Part shown: in pieces, positions 50,245-58,763 of the stretch
How the letters are laid out: every line of letters starts with the position of its first letter
How positions within the stretch are numbered: position 1 is the first letter of the stretch
Assembly (NCBI RefSeq): GCF_008639165.1
Contig: NZ_CP029197.1
Coordinates: 4,530,001 to 4,594,000, forward strand
Reading direction: 5' to 3'
DNA from: Streptomyces venezuelae ATCC 10712
GTDB taxonomy: Bacteria > Actinomycetota > Actinomycetes > Streptomycetales > Streptomycetaceae
Length of the DNA: 64,000 bases
Program-made: the position numbers and the translations under genes
Notes under the pieces: generated by a model
What the model saw: the letters and a program-made list of their open reading frames with translations, nothing else
The model's database searches: none
Told to the model about the DNA's origin: nothing

Positions 50245-51171
50245 TCAGAGGACGGCCACCGGTGCCACGGGCGTGCCCGTGCCGCCGACGAACGGCTCGG
50301 GCATCGCCGAGAGCAGGAACGCATGGCGCCGCTCTTGTGCACAGGCTGTGGACAGAGCTTCCAGATTCCAGTTCTGCCCCTGGAGCATGCCCATCTCGAC
50401 CAGGTCGAGGGCGTGCACCGGCAGCCACAGGTCCTCGATCTCCGGCGGGAAGATCTCGAAGGTGAGGGTGTCGTTGGCGACGGCCGCGACGTCCCGGGCG
50501 TGGAACCACTCCGGGGTGCGGACCGAGAGCCCGGGGGACGGAAAAGCGTACCCGTGCCGGTCGCCCGCCAGGTACAGCTGGATCTGCCCCGTCCGTACGA
50601 GCACGACGTCGCCGGAACGGACCGTCACACCGGCGAAGTCGGCGGCCTCGTCGAGGTCCTCGGGGGTGACGGCGTGGTCGCCGGGCAGCCGGTCGAGTCC
50701 CTTGGCGGCGGCCACGTCGAGCAGTACCCCACGGCTGACGACGTGCCGGGCCGTGTGGATGCCGCTGAACTCGGAACGGCCGTGCGGGGTGATGGTGGCG
50801 GCCGGGCGGCCGTTGTAGATGCGGCCCGAATGGGAGGCGTGCGTCAGGGCGTCCCAGTGCGTGCCGGCCTGTAGGCCGAGGGTCACGGCGTCGTCGCTGG
50901 TGGCGACCGTGCCCGGGCCGAAGAGCTCCTGGTTGACCTGGACCATGACGTGCAGCGGGTTGACCCGGCCGGGGATCATGCCGGTCTGGACGCCGTCCTG
51001 CTTGAGGTCGACGGCGAGCGGGACGCGACGGCCGGTGCGGACGGTGGCGACGGCCTCCCGTACCACCTCGTCCGTGACGAGGTTCAGGGTGCCGATCTCG
51101 TCGTCCTGGCCCCAACGGCCCCAGTTGTTGACGCGCTTGGCGATCTCGTGGAATGCGGCGGGCAGAGACAT
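50245..51171 (-). CDS. Cyclase-family metal hydrolase (kynurenine-formamidase-like)
   Basis: The 308-residue protein has the cyclase-family signature LGLQAGTHWDALTHASHSG, where the His and Asp residues bind metal, plus VRSGDVVLVRTGQ. Family members hydrolyse amides or lactones or ring-open. The ATG at 51171 follows GATGTCTC-less context, with a weak ribosome site. It is divergent from the SDR gene, with operator sites C and D in the shared gap. Confidence 0.85.
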   Translation of the reverse strand: MSLPAAFHEIAKRVNNWGRWGQDDEIGTLNLVTDEVVREAVATVRTGRRVPLAVDLKQDGVQTGMIPGRVNPLHVMVQVNQELFGPGTVATSDDAVTLGLQAGTHWDALTHASHSGRIYNGRPAATITPHGRSEFSGIHTARHVVSRGVLLDVAAAKGLDRLPGDHAVTPEDLDEAADFAGVTVRSGDVVLVRTGQIQLYLAGDRHGYAFPSPGLSVRTPEWFHARDVAAVANDTLTFEIFPPEIEDLWLPVHALDLVEMGMLQGQNWNLEALSTACAQERRHAFLLSAMPEPFVGGTGTPVAPVAVL

Positions 51172-51202
51172 CCGGGGCCTCCGGGGTCTTGTTTTCCGGT
51201 AT

Positions 51203-51216
51203 CTGACGGACCGTAG
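51203..51216 (-). promoter_or_regulatory. CTGACGnnnCGTCAG operator, site C (degenerate)
   Basis: CTGACGGACCGTAG has the intact left arm and a right arm lacking one C. It is 32 bp upstream of the cyclase start, 21 bp from site D. Confidence 0.55.
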
Positions 51217-51236
51217 AATCCTGACGACGAATGAAT

Positions 51237-51251
51237 CTAACGGACCGTCAG
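51237..51251 (+). promoter_or_regulatory. CTGACGnnnCGTCAG operator, site D
   Basis: CTAACGGACCGTCAG has one mismatch in the left arm and lies 22 bp upstream of the SDR GTG at 51273. A spurious longer frame from ATG 51231 runs through the operator. Confidence 0.7.
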
Positions 51252-51272
51252 AAAGTGCGGGAGGGGCCGGAC

Positions 51273-52205
51273 GTGGGGAACTTCTTGACTGGCAAGGTCG
51301 TCGCCGTCACGGGCGCGGGGCGGGGCATCGGCCGCGCCGTCGCCCTCGCGTGCGCGGCGCAGGGCGCGAAGGTCGTCGTCAACGACTACGGCGTGTCGAT
51401 CGAGGGCGGCGAGCCGACCTCCGAGATCGCGCTCTCCGTGGTGAAGGAGATCGAGGCGGCGGGCGGCGCGGCCGTCGCCGTCGCCGACGACATCTCCACG
51501 ATGACCGGCGGGCAGCGGGTCGTCGACACCGCCCTCGCCGAGTACGGGCGCCTCGACGGCGTCGTGTGCGTGGCGGGCATCCTGCGCGAGCGGATGCTCT
51601 TCAACATGTCCGAGGAGGAGTGGGACCCGGTCGTCGCGACCCACCTGAAAGGCACGTTCACCGTCTTCCGGGCGGCCTCGGCGGTGATGCGCCGCCAGGG
51701 GAGCGGAACCCTCATCGGCTTCACGAGCGGCAACCACCAGGGGTCGGTGGCCCAGGCCAACTACTCCGCCGCGAAGGGCGGGATCATCTCCCTCGTACGG
51801 TCGGCGGCCCTCGGCCTCCACAAGTACGGCGTGACCGCCAACGCGGTGGCGCCCGTGGCGCGGACCCGCATGTCCGCGAACGTCCCCATGGAACTCAAGG
51901 AGATCGGCGAGCCGGAGGACGTGGCGGCGCTCGTCGTCTACCTGCTCTCCGAGCGGGCCCGCGAAGAGAAGATCACCGGCCAGGTCTACACGATCGCCGG
52001 CCCGAAGATCGCCGTCTGGGCGCAGCCCAGGGAACTGCGCGCCGGATACGCCGAGGGCGGCGCGTGGACCCCCGAACGGATCGCGGACTTCCTGCCCGGG
52101 ACGGTCGGCACCGACCCGATGCCGATGCTGGCGCGACTCGAAGAGATGGCCCGGGCCGCGGCCGCCGGCGACCGCCCCAACGCGAGCAAGGAGAACGGCT
52201 CATGA
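51273..52205 (+). CDS. Short-chain dehydrogenase/reductase
   Basis: The 310-residue protein has the Rossmann motif TGAGRGIG at residues 13-20, NDYGVS, the catalytic serine region GFTSGNHQGS and Y164-x3-K168 (YSAAK). The C-terminal extension resembles HSD17B4/FabG4-type acyl-CoA dehydrogenases. It likely oxidises a beta-hydroxyacyl-CoA. GTG 51273 has GGAGGGG 6 nt upstream. It is coupled to the alcohol dehydrogenase by ATGA. Confidence 0.88.
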   Translation: MGNFLTGKVVAVTGAGRGIGRAVALACAAQGAKVVVNDYGVSIEGGEPTSEIALSVVKEIEAAGGAAVAVADDISTMTGGQRVVDTALAEYGRLDGVVCVAGILRERMLFNMSEEEWDPVVATHLKGTFTVFRAASAVMRRQGSGTLIGFTSGNHQGSVAQANYSAAKGGIISLVRSAALGLHKYGVTANAVAPVARTRMSANVPMELKEIGEPEDVAALVVYLLSERAREEKITGQVYTIAGPKIAVWAQPRELRAGYAEGGAWTPERIADFLPGTVGTDPMPMLARLEEMARAAAAGDRPNASKENGS

Positions 52206-53251
52206 GAGGCGTCGTGTTCGACGGGGAGCGGGTCCGGGTCGTCGACGACCTGGAGGTGCGGGACCCCGGCCCCGGCGAGGTGCTCGTCGGCATCGCGGCC
52301 GCCGGGCTCTGCCACAGCGACCTGTCCGTCGTCGACGGCACCATCCCCTTCCCGCCGCCCGTCGTCCTCGGGCACGAGGGCGCGGGCGTGGTCGAGGCCG
52401 TCGGCCCCGGAGTCACCCACGTCGCCCCCGGCGACCACGTGGCCCTCTCCACCCTCGCGAACTGCGGCGCGTGCGCCGACTGCGACCGGGGGCGGCCCAC
52501 GATGTGCCGGAAGGCCATCGGGATGCCCGGGCAGCCCTTCTCACGGGGCGGGAAGCCGCTCTACCAGTTCGCCTCCAACTCGTCCTTCGCCGAGCGGACC
52601 GTCGTCAAAGCCGTCCAGGCGGTGAAGATCCCCCAGGACATCCCGCTGACCTCCGCCGCCCTCATGGGCTGCGGCGTCCTCACCGGCGTCGGAGCCGTCC
52701 TGAACCGGGCCAAGGTCGGCCGGGGCGAGACCGTCGTCGTCATCGGCACCGGCGGGATCGGGCTCAACGTCCTCCAGGGCGCCCGGATCGCGGGCGCGCC
52801 GACGATCGTGGCCGTGGACACGAACCCGGCCAAGGAAGAGGTCGCCCGGTTGTTCGGCGCGAACCACTTCCTGACCTCGGCGGACGGCGTACGGGAGATC
52901 CTGCCGACCGGCGCGGACCACGTCTTCGAATGCGTGGGCCACACCGGCCTGGTCCGCACCGCCATCGACCTCCTGGACCGGCACGGCCAGGCGGTCCTCC
53001 TCGGCATGACGTCGCCGAAGGCGGAGGCGAGTTTCCCGCCGGCCGCGATGTTCCTCGACAAGTCGATCCTGGGCTGCCGCTACGGCTCGTCCCGCCCCCA
53101 ACGCGACATCCCGCTGTACGCGGAGCTGTACCGGTCCGGGGCGCTGCTGCTGGACGAGCTGGTGACGACGACGTACGGGGTGGAGGACTTCGAGAAGGCG
53201 GCGGCGGACGCGAAGTCGGGCAAGGTGGCCCGGGGGGTCCTGACGTTCTGA
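52202..53251 (+). CDS. Zinc-dependent alcohol dehydrogenase (MDR family)
   Basis: The 349-residue protein has catalytic-zinc ligands C37, H38-adjacent GLCHSD and GHEGAG (His58), four structural-zinc cysteines C88, C91, C94, C102, and the NAD loop GTGGIGLNVLQGA. The family is often encoded next to acyl-CoA genes in actinobacteria. It probably interconverts an alcohol or aldehyde intermediate of the pathway. No terminator is obvious; 46 bp separate it from the convergent effector gene. Confidence 0.88.
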   Translation: MRGVVFDGERVRVVDDLEVRDPGPGEVLVGIAAAGLCHSDLSVVDGTIPFPPPVVLGHEGAGVVEAVGPGVTHVAPGDHVALSTLANCGACADCDRGRPTMCRKAIGMPGQPFSRGGKPLYQFASNSSFAERTVVKAVQAVKIPQDIPLTSAALMGCGVLTGVGAVLNRAKVGRGETVVVIGTGGIGLNVLQGARIAGAPTIVAVDTNPAKEEVARLFGANHFLTSADGVREILPTGADHVFECVGHTGLVRTAIDLLDRHGQAVLLGMTSPKAEASFPPAAMFLDKSILGCRYGSSRPQRDIPLYAELYRSGALLLDELVTTTYGVEDFEKAAADAKSGKVARGVLTF

Positions 53252-53297
53252 CCCCCGGGCCGGGCGGCGGGCGGCGGGGGTCAGGCGGCGGGGTCCG

Positions 53298-56195
53298 TCA
53301 CACCTCCGTGGCCCAGACGTGTTCGTACCAGTCCGTGCCGCCGTTCGACGCCTGGTGTCCCGGGTCCTTCTTCCACTCGCTCTTCGTCACCTTGAACCGC
53401 GCCCCCGGCATCAGCAGGACCTCCGCCTCCGTCCCCTGGTACTGGTGGAAGGGGTCGATGTCCCGCCCGTACTTCCCGGTGAGTTCCAGCTCCAGCAGGA
53501 TCCGGTGCGTCTTCGTGCCGGACACCTTCTGGCCGCGCATGAAGTCCATGCCCACGTCCTCCTGCCGGCTCGTGCTGTCGAAGGAGCTCGTGAAGACGGA
53601 GCCCGGCCGGTAGGCCAGCGCGGCCTGCTTGCCGAGCTGGTAGGGCATCTCGTCGCCACCGAGGTTCCAGTCGCCCCGGTACACGGTGCCGGTCACGGGA
53701 GGCAGATGGTTCAGCGCCTCCATGGTCATGTCGGCGTGCGCCTTGAGTTCCTCGAACAGCGGGGGCGCGAGGACGTCGATCCGCGGGTTGATGACGGCCA
53801 TCGCCGCCGCCTTGGCCGTGGCGTCGGTGCCCCGCGCGGCGGCGAGCTGCGGCCCGATGACCGGGTCCTCGTCGAGCGTGGGCAGGTGCTCGTGGTCGGG
53901 GTCCTGCGCCGCCCACCGCAGCTGGCCCTTGATCTGGCTCATCGAGATGGCCTCGGCGCCGGCGGTGGCCAGGCCGACCATGCCGTACGGCGCGTATCCC
54001 TCGGGCAGCAGCCGGCTGCGCACCACCGAGTTGATCATCTGGTGGGCGCCGCCGGTGTACGCCATGAGCGCGCTGGCGTGCGCGGGCTTGAACGTCTCCG
54101 CGACGGCCTCCGTCGAGGCGCCGCCGTTGTCGGCCTTCCACTGGGCGATGCGCGGCGTGGGCGTCGTGTCGCCGGCGACGAAGGCGGCGTACTTGGTCGT
54201 CACGTCCGCGGCGGTGCCCGCCCCGGGTTCCATGAAGCCGCTCGCCGCGGGGTCGGTCGCGCGTGCCTTGCGGGACTCCTCCAGGTACAGGTTCTCGTGC
54301 GGGAACTGGCCGTTCTCGCAGACGTGCTGGCGCAGTTCGACCTCCGTGAAGGGGGCGATGTGCTGGTACATCAGCGCCGCGCCCTTGCCGGCCGTGGCCG
54401 CGGACTCGCCCGGTCCCTTGATCCCGGCGGCCCAGGAGCCGCGCAGGATCTCGTACAGCGAGTGGTCCCAGGACGGCAGCATCCAGCCCATCACGGCCAT
54501 CCGGTAGTCGAAGGCGTCGACCCCGGGCACGTTGATCCACTGGAAGGTCTTGAGCATCCGGGTCGTGGTGCCGGACATGCCGGCGACGGTCGGGATGCCG
54601 CGGGCGGCGTTCGCCTGCGGCCAGGACTCGTTCTGCTGGATCTCCCAGTAGGCGGCGCCTTCGTTCCAGGGCAGCTTGTCGTCCATGCCGGGCTTGCCGA
54701 CGAACTTCAGCTCGCGGTCGCTGAGCGGGGCGCCCCGGTTCACGTAGTCGCGGGGGGTCTTGCGGTGGGCCTCCTTGTCGGCCTCGCTCCGCTCCTTGCG
54801 CGGACCCTGGCTGTTGATCATTTCGAGGGTGTCGCCGACGAAGGTCTCCGACTCCGACTGCCACAGCAGGTTGCCCAGCGCGTAGGGGTCCTTCTCGTAG
54901 TTGTAGCCCTTGCCCGCGAGGTTGGCCGCGCTCCACAGGGCCGGCCGGGTCCAGCCGTTGAGGAAGTCGGTGTGCTTCTTCACCTCGTCCTGGTTCAGGC
55001 CGAGGCTGCCGGCGAGCTTGGGCTTGGGCCCGATGATGTTGTTGAGGATGCCCTTGACGGAGAGTTCGGCGTCCTTGTTGTAGTAGGCGGCGTTGTAGAC
55101 GGCCGTGATCAGTTCGCGGACGTTGCCGTCGCGGGAGAAGAAGGCATTGATCTCGGCGGTGGTCATGTCGACGCCGACCTGCCCGGCGCTCGTCTTGTCG
55201 TCCTTGAAGAACGACTTGTTGGCGAGCGCGGGGTCCTTGCGTTCGGCCTTGGCGTAGTTGATGAGCAGCTGCTTGAGCCGGTTCACGGTCTTGCGCGCGG
55301 CGTCGAGCGCCTTCGGGTGGTTGAAGGCGTACGCGCCAAGACGCTGCTCGAACCTGGCGGCGGCCGCCGCCCAGTCCGCGTGCCCGTAGTACTCGGCGTG
55401 GTCGAAGGGCGCGTCGCCACCGGCGCGCTGGACGGCGATCTCCCCGCCGGCGTGTACGGCAGGGGCCGGCGCCCGCTGCACGTGCGCCGCGTCCGGCCCG
55501 CCCTCGGCGCGCTGCACGGGCGCCGCCGAGGTGGGCACGGAGCCGGACATGACGCGGCGGGCGTTCGCCTCCGCCTCGCGTTCGAAGCGGTCGGAGGGGT
55601 CCGAGACGCTGAGCCCGGAGCCGTTGTCGGTGCCCGAGACGGGCCCCTGGCGCTGCTGGATGACGTGGGTCAGCTCGTGGGCCAGGGTGTGCCGGTCCGC
55701 GCCGCCGCGGCCGACGACCACATGGCTGCCCGAGGTGTACGCCCGCGCGCCGATCTCCGCCGCCGAGGCCTGCGCGGCGGCGCCGGTGTGGAGGCGGACG
55801 TCGGAGAAGTCCGCGCCGAGCCGGCTCTCCATCTCGGTGCGGGTGCCGGCGTCGAGGGGGCGGCCCGGGGCGCGCAGCACGTCGTGGACGGTGGAGCGCT
55901 GCACGGGCTGCCCGGCGTGGTCGTGGTGCCGGTGGCCGGGGCCGGGGTGGTGGTGGCCGGGGCCGTGGAGGTCGTGGCCGGGGCCGTGGGGTTCGTGCTC
56001 CGCGCCCGGCGCGTGTTCCTCCTGGGCTCCGGGGTGTCCGGCCCGGCGGAGCATCTGGACGACGGCCGCGTTGCCGACGGCGCCCTGCAGCGCGAGGAGG
56101 CCGGGGGGCGATGCCTGGCCCGTGGCCCGGGGCCGGTGCTCCGGGGCCTTGGGCTTCCGTTCCTCGGCAGCACGTGCCCGCTCTTCGGCTTGCAT
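53298..56195 (-). CDS. DUF4157 (eCIS core) protein with C-terminal ADP-ribosyltransferase-like domain
   Basis: The 965-residue protein starts MQAEERARAAEERK with an AGGAAGAGG ribosome site. Residues 33-49 (LLALQGAVGNAAVVQML) and a DUF4157 domain carry HELTH at 173-177, a zinc-hydrolase motif. A His-rich stretch (about 80-93) and repeated VQR tripeptides (about 98, 227, 239, 255) precede a 550-residue alpha-rich middle of no recognised family. At the end R840 (GTVYRGDW), S874-T-S876 (FDSTSR) and E923-x-E925 (GTEAEVLL) reproduce the R/STS/ExE triad of ADP-ribosyltransferase toxins. DUF4157 proteins are typical cargo of extracellular contractile injection systems; no such structural genes are in the window. 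Confidence 0.85.
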   Translation of the reverse strand: MQAEERARAAEERKPKAPEHRPRATGQASPPGLLALQGAVGNAAVVQMLRRAGHPGAQEEHAPGAEHEPHGPGHDLHGPGHHHPGPGHRHHDHAGQPVQRSTVHDVLRAPGRPLDAGTRTEMESRLGADFSDVRLHTGAAAQASAAEIGARAYTSGSHVVVGRGGADRHTLAHELTHVIQQRQGPVSGTDNGSGLSVSDPSDRFEREAEANARRVMSGSVPTSAAPVQRAEGGPDAAHVQRAPAPAVHAGGEIAVQRAGGDAPFDHAEYYGHADWAAAAARFEQRLGAYAFNHPKALDAARKTVNRLKQLLINYAKAERKDPALANKSFFKDDKTSAGQVGVDMTTAEINAFFSRDGNVRELITAVYNAAYYNKDAELSVKGILNNIIGPKPKLAGSLGLNQDEVKKHTDFLNGWTRPALWSAANLAGKGYNYEKDPYALGNLLWQSESETFVGDTLEMINSQGPRKERSEADKEAHRKTPRDYVNRGAPLSDRELKFVGKPGMDDKLPWNEGAAYWEIQQNESWPQANAARGIPTVAGMSGTTTRMLKTFQWINVPGVDAFDYRMAVMGWMLPSWDHSLYEILRGSWAAGIKGPGESAATAGKGAALMYQHIAPFTEVELRQHVCENGQFPHENLYLEESRKARATDPAASGFMEPGAGTAADVTTKYAAFVAGDTTPTPRIAQWKADNGGASTEAVAETFKPAHASALMAYTGGAHQMINSVVRSRLLPEGYAPYGMVGLATAGAEAISMSQIKGQLRWAAQDPDHEHLPTLDEDPVIGPQLAAARGTDATAKAAAMAVINPRIDVLAPPLFEELKAHADMTMEALNHLPPVTGTVYRGDWNLGGDEMPYQLGKQAALAYRPGSVFTSSFDSTSRQEDVGMDFMRGQKVSGTKTHRILLELELTGKYGRDIDPFHQYQGTEAEVLLMPGARFKVTKSEWKKDPGHQASNGGTDWYEHVWATEV

Positions 56196-56290
56196 ACGAC
56201 CTCTTCCTGGGCGAGCAGTCGACTCCTTCCTGCGTACCCGGTGCGCGGGCGGCCCGGCCATGTACGGGAGGGCAGAAAGGAGGCAACGCG

Positions 56291-56308
56291 CGGGCCCCCG
56301 GGGGCCCG
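56291..56308. terminator. Palindrome/terminator between AraC and effector genes
   Basis: CGGGCCCCCGGGGGCCCG is a perfect 18-bp palindrome between the stop of the GlxA-type gene (56326) and the effector gene start (56195), both on the minus strand. It could fold as a stem with a tiny loop. Confidence 0.4.
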
Positions 56309-56325
56309 CCGGGCGGCCGGACGGG

Positions 56326-57354
56326 TCAGGAGGCGGAGTCCGCGGACGGGACGGCGGTGCTCGTGCGGAAGGTGCGCCGGTAGGACGTCGGGGTCACGCC
56401 GATCGCGCTCATCAGATGCACCCGCAGCGACTGGGCGGTGCCGAAGCCCGCGTCCTGGGCCACCCGGTCGACGGGCAGTCCGGTGGACTCCAGGAGGTGC
56501 CGGGCGCGCTCGACGCGCTGCTGGGTGAGCCACTGGCCGGGGCTGATGCCGACCTCGTCGCGGAAGCGGCGGGTGAACGTCCGTACGCTCATCGCCTCCT
56601 TCTCGGCCAGGTCCCGCAGCTGGATCGGCTCGTGGAGGTGGGCCAGCGCCCAGGCCCGCGCGGTCGTCGTGGTGTGGGTGCCGGCCTCCGGGAGGGGCCG
56701 CTCGATGTACTGGGCCTGGCCGCCGTCCCGGTGGGGCGGTACGACGGTCCTGCGGGCGACGTCGTTGGCGATCGCCGTGCCGTGGTCGCGGCGCACGATG
56801 TGCAGGCACAGGTCGATCCCGGCGGCCACTCCCGCCGAGGTGAGGACGTCGCCGTCGTCGACGAACAGCACGTCGGCGTCGACCCGTACGCGCGGGAAGA
56901 GGCGCTGGAAGTGCTCGGCGGAGGCCCAGTGGGTGGTGGCCGGGCGGCCGTCGAGGTACCCGGCGGCGGCGAGCACGAAGCCGCCGGTGCAGATGGAGAC
57001 CAGCCGGGTGCCGGGCCGTATGTGTCCGAGGGCGGCGGCCAGCTCCTCGGTGAGCCTGCCCTCGTCGTAGACCGGGCCGAGCTCGTACGAGGCGGGGACG
57101 ACGACGGTGTCGGCGGCGGCCAGCGCCTCGGGGCCGTGCTCGACGTGGATCGAGAAGTCGGCGTCCGTCGGGACCGGTCCGGCGGCCGTCGCGCAGGTGA
57201 CGATCTCGTACAGCGGGCGGCCCGTGGCGTCCTTGGCGCGGCCGAAGATGCGGTGCGGGATGCCGAGTTCGAAGGGGAGGAGGCCGGGCAGCGCGAGCAC
57301 GGCGACGCGGTGCGGGGGCGGGGCGGGCGATGATGGCACGGGCGGCGTCGGCAC
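56326..57354 (-). CDS. GlxA family AraC-type transcriptional regulator
   Basis: The 342-residue protein has an N-terminal DJ-1/PfpI amidase-like domain (ALPGLLPFELGIPHRIFG, SICTGGFVLAAAGYLDGR with a possible nucleophilic cysteine) and a C-terminal AraC double HTH (EKEAMSVRTFTRRFRDEVG, VDRVAQDAGFGTAQSLRVH). GTG 57354 has GGAGGGAGC upstream. It is divergent from an MFS gene over 73 bp with an ACCACGTGGT palindrome, so it likely controls that transporter and perhaps the effector gene. Confidence 0.85.
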   Translation of the reverse strand: MPTPPVPSSPAPPPHRVAVLALPGLLPFELGIPHRIFGRAKDATGRPLYEIVTCATAAGPVPTDADFSIHVEHGPEALAAADTVVVPASYELGPVYDEGRLTEELAAALGHIRPGTRLVSICTGGFVLAAAGYLDGRPATTHWASAEHFQRLFPRVRVDADVLFVDDGDVLTSAGVAAGIDLCLHIVRRDHGTAIANDVARRTVVPPHRDGGQAQYIERPLPEAGTHTTTTARAWALAHLHEPIQLRDLAEKEAMSVRTFTRRFRDEVGISPGQWLTQQRVERARHLLESTGLPVDRVAQDAGFGTAQSLRVHLMSAIGVTPTSYRRTFRTSTAVPSADSAS

Positions 57355-57400
57355 GGGCGGTGCTCCCTCCGGGGTGGGTCGAAATTCGGTGGTGGTGTAG

Positions 57401-57410
57401 ACCACGTGGT
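57401..57410. promoter_or_regulatory. ACCACGTGGT palindrome between divergent araC and MFS genes
   Basis: A perfect 10-bp palindrome with neighbouring GGTGGT copies, 18 bp before the MFS GTG at 57428. Its position suggests an operator for the GlxA-type regulator. Confidence 0.5.
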
Positions 57411-57427
57411 GGTAGGTCTTGCTCTCC

Positions 57428-58675
57428 GTGACGGACAACACGTACAAGTCTGAGGCCACCGGGCGGATTCCCGCCGCGGTCGAGCCGCCCGCACTGTGGA
57501 ACCGTAACTTCCGACTCTTCTTCGTCGCCCGGGGCGTCGCCGTCTTCGGCGAGGGCATGGTCCCGGTCGCCTTCGCCGCCGGACTCCTCGGCGCCGGGCA
57601 CTCCGGCGCCACCGTCGGGTACGCGCTCGGCGGCTGGACCGCCGCGTTCGCGCTCTTCGTCCTCTTCGGCGGCGTCCTCGCCGACCGGTTCACCGCCCGC
57701 CGCATGATGATCCTCGCCGATCTGCTGCGGCTGCCCGGCGCGGCCGTCCTCGCCGTCTCCTTCACGCTCGGCGGCCCGCCGCTCTGGGCCGTGTACGCCC
57801 TCTCCGTCCTCAGCGGCGTCGGCGCCGCCCTCTTCCAGCCGGGCGTCGCCTCCACCATCCCCCGCATCGCCCCCGACGTGCAGCGCGCCAACGCCGTCCT
57901 GCGGGTCGTCGAAGCGCTCATGACCATGGCGGGCCCGGCCGCCGCCGGTGTCCTCGTCGCCGTGTGGAACGCGGGCGCGGCCTTCGCCGTCAACGGCGCC
58001 ACGTTCGCCGTCAGCGCCCTCTGCCTCGCCCTCATGCGCATCGCGCCGCTCCCCTCCGACTCACTGCGGCGCGACTCGCTCGGCGCGGAACTCGTCTGCG
58101 GGTGGCGGGAGTTCAGGGCGCGCAGCTGGCTCTGGGGCGTGATCTCCATCTGGACGGTGTACGGGCTGACCGTCGCGGGACCCATGGTGCCGCTCACCGC
58201 GAGCCTGGTCACCGAGGACCACGGCTCGGCCGCCTACGGGGTGCTCATGGCCGTGGGCGGCGCGGGCAGCGCCGTCGGCGGACTGCTCGCCCTGCGGCTG
58301 CGCCCCCGCACCCCCCTCGCGGCCGGCGCGGTCGCCCTCCTCGGCCTGCCCGTGAACCTCGTCCTGCTCGGCCTCGGCGCGCCCGTGGCGGTGCTCGGCG
58401 CGGGCCAGTTCATCGGCGGCGCCGCCTTCGCGTTCTGGCTGGTGATGTGGTCGACCGCCGTCCAGACGCACGTACCGCAGGAGGCCCTGAACCGGATGCA
58501 CGCCTACGACGTGGCCGGCTCGCTGCTGATGATGGGTGTCGGCCGCACCCTGTCGGGGCCGGTGGCGGCGGTGGTCGGCACGGAGGAGGTGCTGCTGGTG
58601 GGGGCGGGGATCGCGGTGCTGGTGGTGGCCGCGCTGCTGTCCGTACGCCCGATCAGGACGCTGCCGAGGGTGTGA
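57428..58675 (+). CDS. MFS transporter
   Basis: The 415-residue protein has about 12 hydrophobic helices and an MFS loop (FGGVLADRFTARRMMILADLLRLPG). It is probably an efflux or uptake carrier. A TTG at 57419 is an alternative start; GTG 57428 is preferred. The divergent GlxA-type regulator is its likely controller. Confidence 0.85.
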   Translation: MTDNTYKSEATGRIPAAVEPPALWNRNFRLFFVARGVAVFGEGMVPVAFAAGLLGAGHSGATVGYALGGWTAAFALFVLFGGVLADRFTARRMMILADLLRLPGAAVLAVSFTLGGPPLWAVYALSVLSGVGAALFQPGVASTIPRIAPDVQRANAVLRVVEALMTMAGPAAAGVLVAVWNAGAAFAVNGATFAVSALCLALMRIAPLPSDSLRRDSLGAELVCGWREFRARSWLWGVISIWTVYGLTVAGPMVPLTASLVTEDHGSAAYGVLMAVGGAGSAVGGLLALRLRPRTPLAAGAVALLGLPVNLVLLGLGAPVAVLGAGQFIGGAAFAFWLVMWSTAVQTHVPQEALNRMHAYDVAGSLLMMGVGRTLSGPVAAVVGTEEVLLVGAGIAVLVVAALLSVRPIRTLPRV

Positions 58676-58763
58676 CCGGCACGGGCAGGGTGTCCCGATC
58701 CGTTCGAAACCTGTCGTCCCGGCCAATGGCCGGTCCCGCGGGCGGACCGGGATGCTCGGTGGC

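Noticed and set aside
51231..51272. N-terminal extension of the SDR from ATG 51231
   Set aside because: It runs through operator D and adds residues before the Rossmann strand; GTG 51273 has the ribosome site.
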